NCBI RefSeq assembly: GCF_015752045.1
Contig: NZ_JADOUS010000001.1
Location: forward strand, 62,001 to 126,000
Source: Arthrobacter_D sp015752045
GTDB taxonomy: Bacteria > Actinomycetota > Actinomycetes > Actinomycetales > Micrococcaceae
Reading direction: 5' to 3'
Length of the DNA stretch: 64,000 bases
The notes beneath the pieces were generated by a model. It was not told the DNA's origin and searched no databases. It saw only the letters and a list, made by a program, of their open reading frames with translations. This document shows positions 52,001 through 59,669 of this stretch, piece after piece. The position numbers were made by a program, and so were the translations under genes. Each line of letters starts with the position of its first letter. Position 1 is the stretch's first letter.

Positions 52001-52107
52001 GGCCCGTTGAGGAGGAACAGGCCCTGGGCCGAGAGGGCGTCGAAGTCGACGCTCTGCCGGTCGGCGAAGGGGCCGAAGGCCTGGATCTCGAGGTGGTGCA
52101 GTCTCAT
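49042..52107 (-). CDS. sbcC: Nuclease SbcCD subunit C
   Basis: 1021-residue SMC-like ATPase that works with SbcD to cut hairpins and blocked DNA ends. N-terminal Walker A FLLNGPTGAGKSSVLDAV (~33-50), a Q-loop region (KVVMLPQGEFAAFLRA), long coiled coils with the zinc-hook CPVCGSTEHP (~529), and the C-terminal signature TSTLSGGESFMASLALALGLAD, Walker B TLFVDEGFGSLD and D-loop. Domain order and length are normal. It lies 7 bp after sbcD. Confidence 0.96.
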   Translation of the reverse strand: MRLHHLEIQAFGPFADRQSVDFDALSAQGLFLLNGPTGAGKSSVLDAVCFALYGSVPGARQAAKRLRSDHAAESVAPEVSLEFSVSDRRFRVERSPAWDRPSRRGSGTTTEQARTLLSERIGSDWVQKSARNDEAGLELQSLLGMDKEQFTKVVMLPQGEFAAFLRADAKPRRELLQRLFSTARFEDLERLFADEGQRTARRLAEQEGRQRHLFLRAIDEAERHDLAAADLGADPEAPDAWAASLQSLSLALAERRDAAALESTELAEQSALADGALATLRRRRQRFDSLAQLRVQRAQHQGRAEEIAEMVELARRHDQARGLAAHLRLDDEAVALVEDARAGHAGALDRLRRNAMAGEYLDVAPADEGDGPDAVPRDALTRACTASASLLAVLRAALPDEQRLRDVRTGLEALESTIRRLDERLDEAREGIARLQRQRADDAERLVPLREAADGLVHLRADLAAAVDAEETVKQYGAARKRQAAADADHALASERFLTLKEEWLAKLQLRLEQAAQELAEQLQDGHACPVCGSTEHPAPVPQPGGERISLDEEQAARRLQAEAEAALQQAREARDHGRLEVAQLAARGGEAAPEDAAVSTRDARSTLQRAETAEAECAAVEERLRRAVADEERTGELRDALREERAAAGSRQSSLADQDAELSQRLAGLQADAPSLAARIDAVQRTHDDLDRVRETLDALTRATSTRQENAQRLQDALHGTPFGSADDARIALLPEERSASLAATVKEYELRGHRLDAAWDDDAIRETLREEEEGIATPTDDDERLAGTSADDLRGRAHRAGIGAEVLGHSVAQLESYARQLADLEKDITPLREEAQLAAAVADTARGGGDNLYKMSLATYVLASRLEQVAAAATERLLQMSDGRYQLVHSDATAGNRRSGLGLNVIDGWTGNRRDTSTLSGGESFMASLALALGLADVVQQEAGGLDIETLFVDEGFGSLDDQALEQVMDALEGLRSGGRVVGLVSHVPELKQRVSAQLQVVKGRQGSILRYVEQPVSV

Positions 52108-52114
52108 GGGCTGG

Positions 52115-53278
52115 CTACCGTTCGTGGGCGAGGCTCAGCGCGGCGTCGACGGTCGACCGGACGAGTGCCTGTTCCTCGGCCGAGGCCTTCCGGCCGCGCA
52201 CGTGCTCGAGGAAACCGCAGCAGATCTCGGCGTCGTCCCGGGCCTCGGCGAGGCGCTGGCTGTAGGTGCGGGTGTCGGCCTGCTCCCCGCCCTCCGGTGC
52301 GAAGGCGAGGACGAGGGTGTCCGGGAAGCGGGCTCGCAGGCGTTCCATGGCGCGTGCAGGCCGTTCGGCGTCGGTGAGGGTGACCTGGCAGTAGGCCCCC
52401 TCGGCCCAGGCGAGGTCCTCCCGTGCCAGCAGGTCCTCGAGCCGCCCGCTGAGGACTGCGAGGTCGCGGGGTGCTGGCCACTCCACGGCCCGGATGCCGC
52501 CGATTCCCTCCGGGGTCACCTCCAGGAGCCAGGCCCCCTTGGCCTGGTTGGCCTCGGAGAAGGAATATGCGAGGGGCGACCCCGAATAGCGCACGGTCTC
52601 CGAGAGCCTCTGCCTGCCGTGGAGATGCCCCAGGGCGCTGTAGTCGAAGCCGTCGAAGAGGGAGAGCGGCACCGATCCGAGCCCGCCGATGGCAAGGTCC
52701 CGTTCGCTGTCCGAGCCGGCCCCTCCCGCAGCGAAGGTGTGGGCCAGGACGATCGAGACCACGCGCCGCACGGACGAACGCTGCGCCAGGTCCTCGCGGA
52801 TGCGGTCGAGCGCCGCGGCGGTCACCGCGGTGTGCGTGGGAGCTTCGGCCTGCAGGCTCTCCGCGACGACCCGCGGCTCGAGGTAGGGCACACCGTAGAT
52901 CGCCAGTTCGGCATCCCCGTCGAGCGGGCAGATGACGGGCACCGCGATGTCCTCGATGCGCGTGCGCAGGTGGACGCCGCCACGGGCGAGGATGCGCCCG
53001 CCGAACCCGAGCCTGGTCGCGGAGTCGTGGTTGCCGCTGCTGATGACCACCTGGGCTCCGGCGACCGTCAGCCGGTCCAGTGCCTCGTCGAACAGTGCGA
53101 CGACGTCCACGGCGGGCAGTGCGCGGTCGTAGACGTCCCCGGCGACCAGGACGACGTGGACGCCCTCCTCACGGACCGTCTTCTCCAGGTTGTCCACGAA
53201 GATCCGCTGCGCGTCGAGGGTCCCGGTGCCGTGGAAGGAACGGCCCAGATGCCAGTCCGACGTATGGAGGATCTTCAT
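52115..53278 (-). CDS. sbcD: Nuclease SbcCD subunit D
   Basis: Mn-dependent metallophosphatase-fold nuclease, 387 residues. Phosphoesterase motifs: HTSDWHLG (Asp/His), LVAGDVYDRA, ISSGNHDSATRLG, VLAHTF and ALGHLHGRQ. The capping and C-terminal domains follow. ATG 53276-53278 has no Shine-Dalgarno, but TAGCGT ends 7 nt upstream, implying a leaderless mRNA. It forms an operon with sbcC. Confidence 0.96.
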   Translation of the reverse strand: MKILHTSDWHLGRSFHGTGTLDAQRIFVDNLEKTVREEGVHVVLVAGDVYDRALPAVDVVALFDEALDRLTVAGAQVVISSGNHDSATRLGFGGRILARGGVHLRTRIEDIAVPVICPLDGDAELAIYGVPYLEPRVVAESLQAEAPTHTAVTAAALDRIREDLAQRSSVRRVVSIVLAHTFAAGGAGSDSERDLAIGGLGSVPLSLFDGFDYSALGHLHGRQRLSETVRYSGSPLAYSFSEANQAKGAWLLEVTPEGIGGIRAVEWPAPRDLAVLSGRLEDLLAREDLAWAEGAYCQVTLTDAERPARAMERLRARFPDTLVLAFAPEGGEQADTRTYSQRLAEARDDAEICCGFLEHVRGRKASAEEQALVRSTVDAALSLAHER

Positions 53279-53285
53279 GATTTTC

Positions 53286-53291
53286 ACGCTA
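53286..53291 (-). promoter_or_regulatory. -10 element of sbcDC (leaderless)
   Basis: TAGCGT on the minus strand, 7 nt before the sbcD ATG. Spacing-based call. Confidence 0.4.
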
Positions 53292-53343
53292 CCGCCGCAC
53301 GCCGACATTCGATGGATCAGCGCGCGGCGGGCCCGGGATCGGG

Positions 53344-54513
53344 TCAGGTCTTCGGAGCCGAGGAGTCGGGATCGCCGTCGTGCGTCGACGGCTCGTGCGC
53401 GGCCCAGTCGGCGGGCCGGCCGGTCTCCCGTGAACGGAGCTCGGGTGACCCGCTGTCGGGTCCGTCGGTCGCCGGGGCATCGAAGAAGGACGCAGCGTCC
53501 TCCCGGTGCTCACCCGCGGCACCAGGTCCGGCGGCGGACCCGGCGGCGGGCGCGGCAACGGATCCGCCGGCAGGTGCGGCGGGTGGCTCGACGGCGGAAC
53601 CGTCGGCAGGCGCAGCAACGGTCCCGGCGGCAGGCGCGGCGGGTCCGCCGTCGGACGAGCCCTGCTGCTCACGGGTCGCTGTCGGCGCGGTGTCCTCGAT
53701 CGCGGCAGGAGCGCGGTCCGCGACACGGCGGCTGGAACGACCGTTCGGGTCCCAGGCGTCGACGCTGCGGAAGACCAGCCCGGCGATCAGGGCCCCGACG
53801 ATCGGGGCGGCCCAGAACAGCCACAGCTGCTCGAGGGCCCAGGTTTCGGCGAAGACGGCCGACGCCGTGGCGCGTACCGGGTTGAGGCCCCCGTTGGTGA
53901 CGGGCAGGAGGAAGGAGAGCAGGCCCGCATAGGCCAGTCCCACCGCGAAGGGCGCCAGATCGCGCCGCGCGCGCGCGGAACCCGCCCCGAGGAAGACGGC
54001 GACGAGGAGCGCCGTGGCCACGACCTCCAGCAGGAACGCGCCGGCCAGCGGGAACTGGGCCGGCGAATGCTCACCGAAGCCGTTGGAGGCGGAGCTGAAG
54101 AACTCGCGGATGCCGGAGAGCTGGGCATTGGCGCTGAGCACCAGCCAGAGCAGTCCCGCCGCACCGACGGCGCCCAGCACCTGGGCCACCACGTACGGGG
54201 CCACCGACGTCCAGGCGGTGCGGCCAGCGACTGCTGAACCGATCGTGATGGCCGGATTGAAGTGGCCGCCCGAGACGAACCCGAAGGCGATCATGGCCGC
54301 GACGACCGCGAATCCGAAGACGAGCGGGGGCTGGAGCGCGGTCTCCGTGGCCAGCATGGTGGCACCGAGCCCGGCGAGGACGATGAGGAACGCGCCGACT
54401 CCCTCGGCGATCGACCGTGGGACGAGTCCGGGGGTCCGCTCGGCGTGCGGGGAAGCGGTCGTGACGGAGGCGGTGTCGTCCGCCGTTCCGTTCGTCGTCG
54501 TCTGATGCGTCAT
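53344..54513 (-). CDS. MIP/aquaporin-family channel with long Ala/Pro-rich C-terminal tail
   Basis: 389-residue membrane channel of the major intrinsic protein family. Six hydrophobic segments occupy residues about 35-270. The first pore motif is HFNPAIT (~88) and the second is GGLNPVRATAS (~210), with NPV in place of NPA. A hydrophilic C-terminal tail of about 120 residues consists of repeated Ala/Pro/Gly/Ser units (APAAGTVAAPADGSA and similar). It should conduct water or small neutral solutes. ATG 54511-54513 lies 13 nt after AGGA. Confidence 0.87.
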   Translation of the reverse strand: MTHQTTTNGTADDTASVTTASPHAERTPGLVPRSIAEGVGAFLIVLAGLGATMLATETALQPPLVFGFAVVAAMIAFGFVSGGHFNPAITIGSAVAGRTAWTSVAPYVVAQVLGAVGAAGLLWLVLSANAQLSGIREFFSSASNGFGEHSPAQFPLAGAFLLEVVATALLVAVFLGAGSARARRDLAPFAVGLAYAGLLSFLLPVTNGGLNPVRATASAVFAETWALEQLWLFWAAPIVGALIAGLVFRSVDAWDPNGRSSRRVADRAPAAIEDTAPTATREQQGSSDGGPAAPAAGTVAAPADGSAVEPPAAPAGGSVAAPAAGSAAGPGAAGEHREDAASFFDAPATDGPDSGSPELRSRETGRPADWAAHEPSTHDGDPDSSAPKT

Positions 54514-54650
54514 GACTGCACAATCCTTCGTCGGGGGCACTGCTGCGTCGGTGCTGCACGCCCGGAGCTGCACCGGGCCGCCGGCAAGCCTTCCATGCTA
54601 GCCTGCGCGGCGGCTGGGAGCCGTCCGGGCCCGGCGTCGGCTCCGCCTCC

Positions 54651-54656
54651 TAGACT
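54651..54656 (+). promoter_or_regulatory. -10 element of the ADP-ribosylglycohydrolase-like gene (leaderless)
   Basis: TAGACT ends 6 nt before GTG 54663. Confidence 0.45.
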
Positions 54657-54662
54657 GGACCG

Positions 54663-55775
54663 GTGATGACGAACAACACCGCAGGCACCGGCAGCGACAC
54701 GGAGCTCGGCACGGACGACGCGCGTTCCGTGCAGGATGCATCCCGGGAGACCCCCGCCGCCTACGACGACCGGGTGCTGGGGTGCCTCCTCGGTACGATG
54801 GCGGGCGATGCGTACGGCCTCCTGTACGCGGCGGGGGATGATCCGCAGCCCGCGCTCGATGATCCCTCGGACCTGGCGGTCTCCGACGCCACCCAGCTGA
54901 CGCTGTATACCGTCGACGGCCTGACGGACGCGCTGGAGTGGGCGAACGACGGCGTGGCGGCCGACGAGACCGCCTGCCTGTGGCTCGCCTACCTGCGGTG
55001 GATGGGGCGGCAGGGAGAGCACCTCCCGCCCAGGGCACCGGCACCCCCCGCCCGGTGGCTCGACCGGCAGGAGGATCTCCTCCCGGTGCACGAACCGGAC
55101 GCCGACACCGTCCGCGCCCTCCTCACGGGAGAGATGGGGACTCGCGCACGGCCCCTGAACCCGGACTCCGAGGGAACGGGAGCGCTCATGCGTTCGGCGC
55201 CCTTCGGCCTGGTCCCCCGCATCCCGGCCAGCCTGGTGGAGCGCCTGACGGTGGAAGCCGCGGCCCTCACGCACGGATCCGCCGCTGCCCGGGCCACCGC
55301 GGCCCTGTACAGCGGGATCATCCGGTCGCTCGCCATCGACGGCCTCTCCCTCGAGGACGCCGTGGTGGCCGAACGCGGCGAGGAGCGGCACCTGGCGGAG
55401 GACGCGGGGAGTGATGCGGCTCGGGCCGTCTCGGCAGGTGCCCTGGGTAGCGCCGCAGCGCACCGGCCGCCCGCCGACCGGACGGGGGTGGAGACGACGA
55501 CGGCCGCCGCGACCCTGGAAGCAGCCCTTCAGGCGGCCCGCGAGGGTGCGGCCGCGGCATCACCGCGCGAGCAGCTCGCCGCGGCGCTGGCGCACGCGGC
55601 GGCTGCCGGCCGGCCCGACGCGTCACCCGTGGTCGCGGCCTCGCTCGCGGGCGGCATCATCGGGGCGCTGCACGGCACGGCCGCGCTGCCTGCCGCCTAC
55701 CTGGACGCCCCCGGGGTCGCGGACGTCGTCCGGTCCATGGCCCGGACGCTCCTCAAGGCCACCACCGGCTCCTGA
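54663..55775 (+). CDS. ADP-ribosylglycohydrolase-family protein with altered metal site
   Basis: 370-residue protein with the all-helical ADP-ribosylhydrolase fold (DraG/ARH type). It opens DRVLGCLLGTMAGDAYGLLY (GDAYG at 48-52), has TGALMRSAPFGLVPRIP and the closing SLAGGIIGALHGTAALP. Canonical members bind two Mg ions through a DDT-type triplet near the N-terminus and a DTD-type motif near the C-terminus. Here these read SDAT (74-77) and PDASP, so key Asp ligands are missing. It may be catalytically inactive or bind ADP-ribose only. Start GTG 54663, 6 nt after TAGACT; ATG 54666 is the alternative. Confidence 0.8.
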   Translation: MMTNNTAGTGSDTELGTDDARSVQDASRETPAAYDDRVLGCLLGTMAGDAYGLLYAAGDDPQPALDDPSDLAVSDATQLTLYTVDGLTDALEWANDGVAADETACLWLAYLRWMGRQGEHLPPRAPAPPARWLDRQEDLLPVHEPDADTVRALLTGEMGTRARPLNPDSEGTGALMRSAPFGLVPRIPASLVERLTVEAAALTHGSAAARATAALYSGIIRSLAIDGLSLEDAVVAERGEERHLAEDAGSDAARAVSAGALGSAAAHRPPADRTGVETTTAAATLEAALQAAREGAAAASPREQLAAALAHAAAAGRPDASPVVAASLAGGIIGALHGTAALPAAYLDAPGVADVVRSMARTLLKATTGS

Positions 55776-55831
55776 CCCGCAACCCCGACCCGACCCACCG
55801 ACGCCCTGCGGCCGGCCGCGGCGGAGCGATC

Positions 55832-55837
55832 TAGGCT
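55832..55837 (+). promoter_or_regulatory. -10 element of the SDR gene at 55845 (leaderless)
   Basis: TAGGCT ends 7 nt before the ATG and there is no Shine-Dalgarno. Confidence 0.45.
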
Positions 55838-55844
55838 GGGTCCC

Positions 55845-56765
55845 ATGTGGAACCCTGCCGAACTCCCTCCGCTCGCCGGTGAGCGCATCCTCGTCACGGG
55901 CGGCAACGCCGGCCTCGGCTACTTCGCCTGCGAGCAGCTGGCCGCGGCGGGCGCCCACGTGGTGATGGCGTCGCGGAACGCCGACAAGGCGGCGCGGGCC
56001 ATGGACGCCATCCGCAGCCGGTACCCCGGCGCCGGGGTCTCCTTCCAGCCCCTCGACCTGGCGGACCTCGCGTCCGTCCGCGCGGCCGCGGCGACGATCG
56101 CCGCAGGAGCGCCGCTGAGCGGCCTGCTCGCGAACGCGGGCGTGATCGGGTCCAGGCGACGGAAGACGACGGCGGACGGCTTCGAGCTCCAGTTCGGGAC
56201 CAACCATCTGGGCCACTATGCGCTGATCGCACTGCTCCTGCCGTCGCTGTCCGCCGCGGGCGCGAGGATCGTGCACCTCGGCAGTATCAGCCACCGGTGG
56301 GCGCGCCTCACGCCGTCGTCCCTGCAGCCGTCCTCGTACAGCAGTGCCCGCGCGTACGCGACGTCGAAGCTCGCGGTCATGGCCTTCGGATTCGAGCTCG
56401 CCCGCCGACTCGATGCCACCGGCAGTACGGCGACCAGCGTCGTCGCCCACCCGGGGCTGGCCCTCGGCATGCTCACGCCGGACCGTCCCGGAGTCACCGC
56501 GCGCCCGTTCGTGCCGGTGGCCCGGTGGAGGCAGCGGGTCATGGAGCCGGTGGCGCAGGGGAAGGACGACGGCGCCTGGCCGCTCGTGCGCGCCACGATC
56601 GACCGTGGCATCCCGAACGGCGCCTACTGCGGTCCCGACGGCTGGTTCCAGCTCACGGGGCAACCCGCCGTCGTCCCGGCGGAACGGCATGCACGGGAGC
56701 GCAACGCCGCGGCCCGGCTCATCGACCTCTCGGCACGGCTGACCGGCGTCGAACTCCACCTGTGA
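55845..56765 (+). CDS. Short-chain dehydrogenase/reductase (retinol-dehydrogenase-like)
   Basis: 306-residue SDR, paralogue of the one at 37763. Cofactor motif TGGNAGLGYFACEQL, ANAGVIGSRR, TTADGFELQFGTNHLGHYAL, catalytic Ser in HLGSISHRW, YATSK with Tyr/Lys. The C-terminal 60 residues include the IPNGAYCGPDGWFQLTG segment common to this subfamily. Start ATG 55845 follows TAGGCT by 7 nt. Reaction not predictable from sequence. Confidence 0.88.
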   Translation: MWNPAELPPLAGERILVTGGNAGLGYFACEQLAAAGAHVVMASRNADKAARAMDAIRSRYPGAGVSFQPLDLADLASVRAAAATIAAGAPLSGLLANAGVIGSRRRKTTADGFELQFGTNHLGHYALIALLLPSLSAAGARIVHLGSISHRWARLTPSSLQPSSYSSARAYATSKLAVMAFGFELARRLDATGSTATSVVAHPGLALGMLTPDRPGVTARPFVPVARWRQRVMEPVAQGKDDGAWPLVRATIDRGIPNGAYCGPDGWFQLTGQPAVVPAERHARERNAAARLIDLSARLTGVELHL

Positions 56766-56792
56766 ACCGCCGGCCGGCGACCCCCGGCGCGG

Positions 56793-57785
56793 TCACTGGC
56801 TGTCTGCCGGCCACCGTCCGCCGGTCATCTGCAGGAACTCGGCTTCGGACAGTACCTCGATCTCCTGGCCGCGCTCGTGCAGTTCGAGCACCCGCCGTGC
56901 CTTGCCGGTGACGCGGCCGTTGCGGAGGTCGGAGGCCACGAAGCCGTCCCCGACCACGAGGACCGTGGTGCGCCGGGTGACGGAGCTCGCCGGCTGCGCC
57001 CCGAGGCGCGCCGCACGCTCCTTCGCCTGGGGGCGCGGGATGCCGAGATTGCCGGTGAAGACCACGGTCTGACCGTAGAGCGGGTGCCGCGGATCGGCCT
57101 GGGCGTTCGCGTGGGGGTTCTCCCCCTCCTCCGGCCAGCCGGCCCAGCCGGTGGGCGAGGTGCCGCGCTCGAGGGCCGTGCGTGTGGCCTTCGACAGTTC
57201 GTCGATGCCGGGCGCGTAGGGCTCGGCGTGCGAGAGGGGGAGGTTGTGGCTTTCGAGCACGCGCTCGACGGTCGGTGCACCGTAGCGCCGGGCGATGTCG
57301 ATCATGATGCCGGCGCAGGCCCGGGCGTCCTCCACGGCATCGTGGTGGTTGAGCAGGGGCACCCCGGCCGCCTCGGCGACGAACGGCAGGGAGTAGGAGG
57401 GCAGCGAATAGCTCTTGCGCGCGAGCACCACGGTGCAGGCGTAGTCCCATGCGGGACCCGACAGCGCGGAGACTTCGAGCGCCGACCGGATGACGCCGAG
57501 ATCGAACGCGGCGTTGTGCGCGACCAGGACGTCCGAGCCGATGAACCCGCCGATCTCGGGGAAGAGCTCCCCGAAGCGCGGGGCGTCCTCGACCATCGCC
57601 GAGGTGATGCCGTGGATCGCGATGTTGCGGGAGTCGAAGTGGTCGTGGCCGACGGGCGGACGCATCAGCCAGGAGGCCTCCTCGACGACCCGGCCGTCCC
57701 TGACCTTGGTCAGGCCGACGGCGCACGGGGAGCCGCGGAAGCCATTCGCCGTCTCGAAGTCGATGGCCGTGAACGCGATTCCCAC
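56793..57785 (-). CDS. DEDDh exonuclease with C-terminal BRCT domain (DNA pol III epsilon-like)
   Basis: 330-residue protein. Residues 1-170 form a DnaQ-type 3'-5' exonuclease with ExoI AIDFETA, ExoII VAHNAAFDLGV and ExoIII NHHDAVEDARACA, so all acidic ligands and the His are present. Residues about 235-325 form a BRCT domain (GQTVVFTGNLGIPRPQAKERAARLGAQ). This pairing is common in actinobacteria and suggests a role in DNA repair rather than replication. Start GTG 57783-57785, 7 nt after TAAACT, without ribosome site. Confidence 0.92.
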   Translation of the reverse strand: MGIAFTAIDFETANGFRGSPCAVGLTKVRDGRVVEEASWLMRPPVGHDHFDSRNIAIHGITSAMVEDAPRFGELFPEIGGFIGSDVLVAHNAAFDLGVIRSALEVSALSGPAWDYACTVVLARKSYSLPSYSLPFVAEAAGVPLLNHHDAVEDARACAGIMIDIARRYGAPTVERVLESHNLPLSHAEPYAPGIDELSKATRTALERGTSPTGWAGWPEEGENPHANAQADPRHPLYGQTVVFTGNLGIPRPQAKERAARLGAQPASSVTRRTTVLVVGDGFVASDLRNGRVTGKARRVLELHERGQEIEVLSEAEFLQMTGGRWPADSQ

Positions 57786-57792
57786 GGTCCCC

Positions 57793-57798
57793 AGTTTA
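57793..57798 (-). promoter_or_regulatory. -10 element of the exonuclease-BRCT gene (leaderless)
   Basis: TAAACT on the minus strand ends 7 nt before the GTG start. Confidence 0.5.
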
Positions 57799-57880
57799 CC
57801 GCCGCGCCCGCGCCTGCCGTTCACCCGAAGTTCACCGCGGCACCGGCACCGTATCGCCGGGTGTGTTCCTATGCTGGACC

Positions 57881-58516
57881 ATGACCCGCACTGACAGTCC
57901 ACGACGGTGGTACCTCTTCGACTACGGCAACGTCATCTCCACGGCCCCGACACCCCAGGACTGGGATCTGCTCGCGGAGGCGACGGGCGTCGACCGCCTC
58001 CAGGACCCCGGCTCCACCTACTGGCGGCACCGCTTCGCCTACGACGCCGGGTCCCTGACCTCCGACGGTTACTGGTCGCTCGTGTGCGGCGACCGCGTCG
58101 GGCCGCTCCGCGCGGGCTGGCTCGACATCCTGGACGCGAACCAGTGGTCGCACCTGAACCTCGAGACGCTCGACGTCCTCGAGGACCTGGACGCGCGGGG
58201 AGAACGCCTGGCGGTGCTGTCCAACATGCCTGCGGCGATGGCCGCACAGTTCGCGGGCGCCCCGTGGACGAAGCTCTTCCGGCACACCTTCTTCAGCTCC
58301 GCGCTGCAGCTCGTCAAACCCGCTCCCTCGATCTTCGAGCGCGTCCTGGCGGAGCTCGCGGCCGACCCGGGCCTGGTCACCTTCGTGGACGACTCGCCCG
58401 CGAACGTCGCCACGGCGAAGGACCTGGGCATCCACGGCCTGCTGTTCGACCCGTCGTCGGACCTCTCCCGCCTGCTCGCGGAGGGCCGAGCGGTCAGTGG
58501 TGCGCTCCAGGAATGA
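57881..58516 (+). CDS. HAD-family hydrolase
   Basis: 211-residue haloacid-dehalogenase-type phosphatase. Motif I is YLFDYGNVIS, where the Asp+2 position is Gly, as in haloacid dehalogenase-like and some phosphatase members. LAVLSNMPAAMA is motif II (Ser). VKPAPSIFERVL has the motif III Lys, and VTFVDDSPANVATA has the motif IV Asp pair. The cap is the helical C1 type. Start ATG 57881, with TATGCT 5 nt upstream. The substrate is unknown. Its 3' end overlaps the convergent GNAT remnant by 23 bp. Confidence 0.88.
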   Translation: MTRTDSPRRWYLFDYGNVISTAPTPQDWDLLAEATGVDRLQDPGSTYWRHRFAYDAGSLTSDGYWSLVCGDRVGPLRAGWLDILDANQWSHLNLETLDVLEDLDARGERLAVLSNMPAAMAAQFAGAPWTKLFRHTFFSSALQLVKPAPSIFERVLAELAADPGLVTFVDDSPANVATAKDLGIHGLLFDPSSDLSRLLAEGRAVSGALQE

Positions 58517-58895
58517 GGAGGTCCCGGACCGCCCCGACGCCCTGTACGTCGGCCACCCAGTCCGGCCGGACGAAATCCGCCCGGGCCAGCAGGAGGTTCT
58601 GCTGCACGTCGACCTCCCCGCGGCGGGCCTCCACGAGCGAGGTCCCGTTCAGGGCGTAGCCGAGCCGGGTGGATACACCGAGCGAGGCACCGTTCCACGC
58701 CGCGGCCTCCGATACCGCGGACGTCGCGCCCAGGTGGTCGAAGGCGAACTGCAGCACGGCGGCCCGCATCTCGGTCCCGAACCCCTGACCGTGGACGGAC
58801 CGGGTGAGCCAGGACCCCGAGGCGACGCGCCCGAACAGCGGCCAGACGCGGACCAGGGGGTCCGCGGCCGCACCGACGGCGGGCCCGCCGGTCAC
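58494..58895 (-). pseudogene. GNAT acetyltransferase, N-terminally truncated
   Basis: Only the C-terminal half of a RimJ-like GNAT enzyme is present: GSWLTRSVHGQGFGTEMRAA (acetyl-CoA-binding Q/RxxGxG), VSEAAAWNGASLGVSTRLGYALNG (the Asn/Ser and Tyr region), then the final strand. The frame upstream of 58895 runs into dedA without GNAT similarity, so about 60-80 N-terminal residues are missing. A GTG at 58893-58895 overlaps the dedA stop (GTGA), so a 133-residue product could still be made by coupling. It is either a decaying gene or a rearranged end. Confidence 0.6.
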
Positions 58896-59581
58896 TGGAT
58901 CCGCTTCCTCGCGCGGTGCTTGCGCACCTTGGAGACCACGAAGTAGACGGCGAAGAGGACGACGGCGACGATCACGATCTTCTGGAACGTGTTCGCGTAC
59001 TGCTCGACGATGTGCCAGCTCTCCCCCAGGTAGAAGCCCGCCATCACGAAGATCGTGTTCCAGATGAGGCTGCCGGCGGTGGTGAGCAGGAGGAACTTGC
59101 CGATCGGCATGCGCTCGATGCCCGCCGGTATGGACACGAGGCTCCGGAAGAGCGGGATCATGCGGCCGAAGAAGACGGCCCGGTACCCGTGCCGGTCGAA
59201 CCAGGCCTCTACCTTGTCGACGTCCTCGAGGTCGATGAGCGGCACCCTGGACACGAGCCGCCGCATGCGGTCCCGGCCGAGCCAGGCTCCGAGGGCGTAC
59301 AGCGCGTAGGCGCCGACGACCGAGCCCAGGGTGGTCCACAGGATCGCCTCGAACAGGGAGAAGTTGCCGCGGCTGGCGGTGAAGCCCGCCAGCGGCAGGA
59401 TGACCTCGCTCGGCAGAGGCGGGAAGAGGTTCTCGAGGGCGATGGCCAGACCCGCACCGGGCGCACCGATGGTCTCCATCAGGTTCACCGCCCAGTCGGT
59501 GACCGCGCCGAGGGCCGAGCCGTCCGACGTCGTGGTCGCTGCTGCGACATGGATCGTCTGGACTGTCTGGGTGATGCTCAC
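58892..59581 (-). CDS. DedA-family membrane protein
   Basis: 229-residue integral membrane protein of the DedA/SNARE-associated (VTT) family, involved in envelope homeostasis and probably lipid-carrier flipping. Hallmarks: ENLFPPLPSEVILPLAGF with the conserved Glu/Pro re-entrant segment, GAYALYALGAWLGRDRMRR, the FFGRMIPLFRSLVSIPAG motif with two Arg, and GSLIWNTIFVMAGFYLG. The C-terminus is highly basic (RKHRARKRIQ). Start GTG 59579-59581 with a GAGAGGGACGG region upstream. Confidence 0.93.
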   Translation of the reverse strand: MSITQTVQTIHVAAATTTSDGSALGAVTDWAVNLMETIGAPGAGLAIALENLFPPLPSEVILPLAGFTASRGNFSLFEAILWTTLGSVVGAYALYALGAWLGRDRMRRLVSRVPLIDLEDVDKVEAWFDRHGYRAVFFGRMIPLFRSLVSIPAGIERMPIGKFLLLTTAGSLIWNTIFVMAGFYLGESWHIVEQYANTFQKIVIVAVVLFAVYFVVSKVRKHRARKRIQ

Positions 59582-59669
59582 GGTGTATCCGTCCCTCTCA
59601 TGGTCCGTCCTGCGGGACGGCCGGCGTGCGGTGTTGGCTGTTGGTGCTGGCTGCTGCTGCGGTCGACCG

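Noticed and set aside
50813..53932. A 1039-codon plus-strand open frame opposite sbcC-sbcD and the channel gene
   Set aside because: It is antisense to three well-supported genes, is Ser/Arg/Ala-rich low-complexity, and has no recognisable domain; long antisense frames are expected at this G+C.
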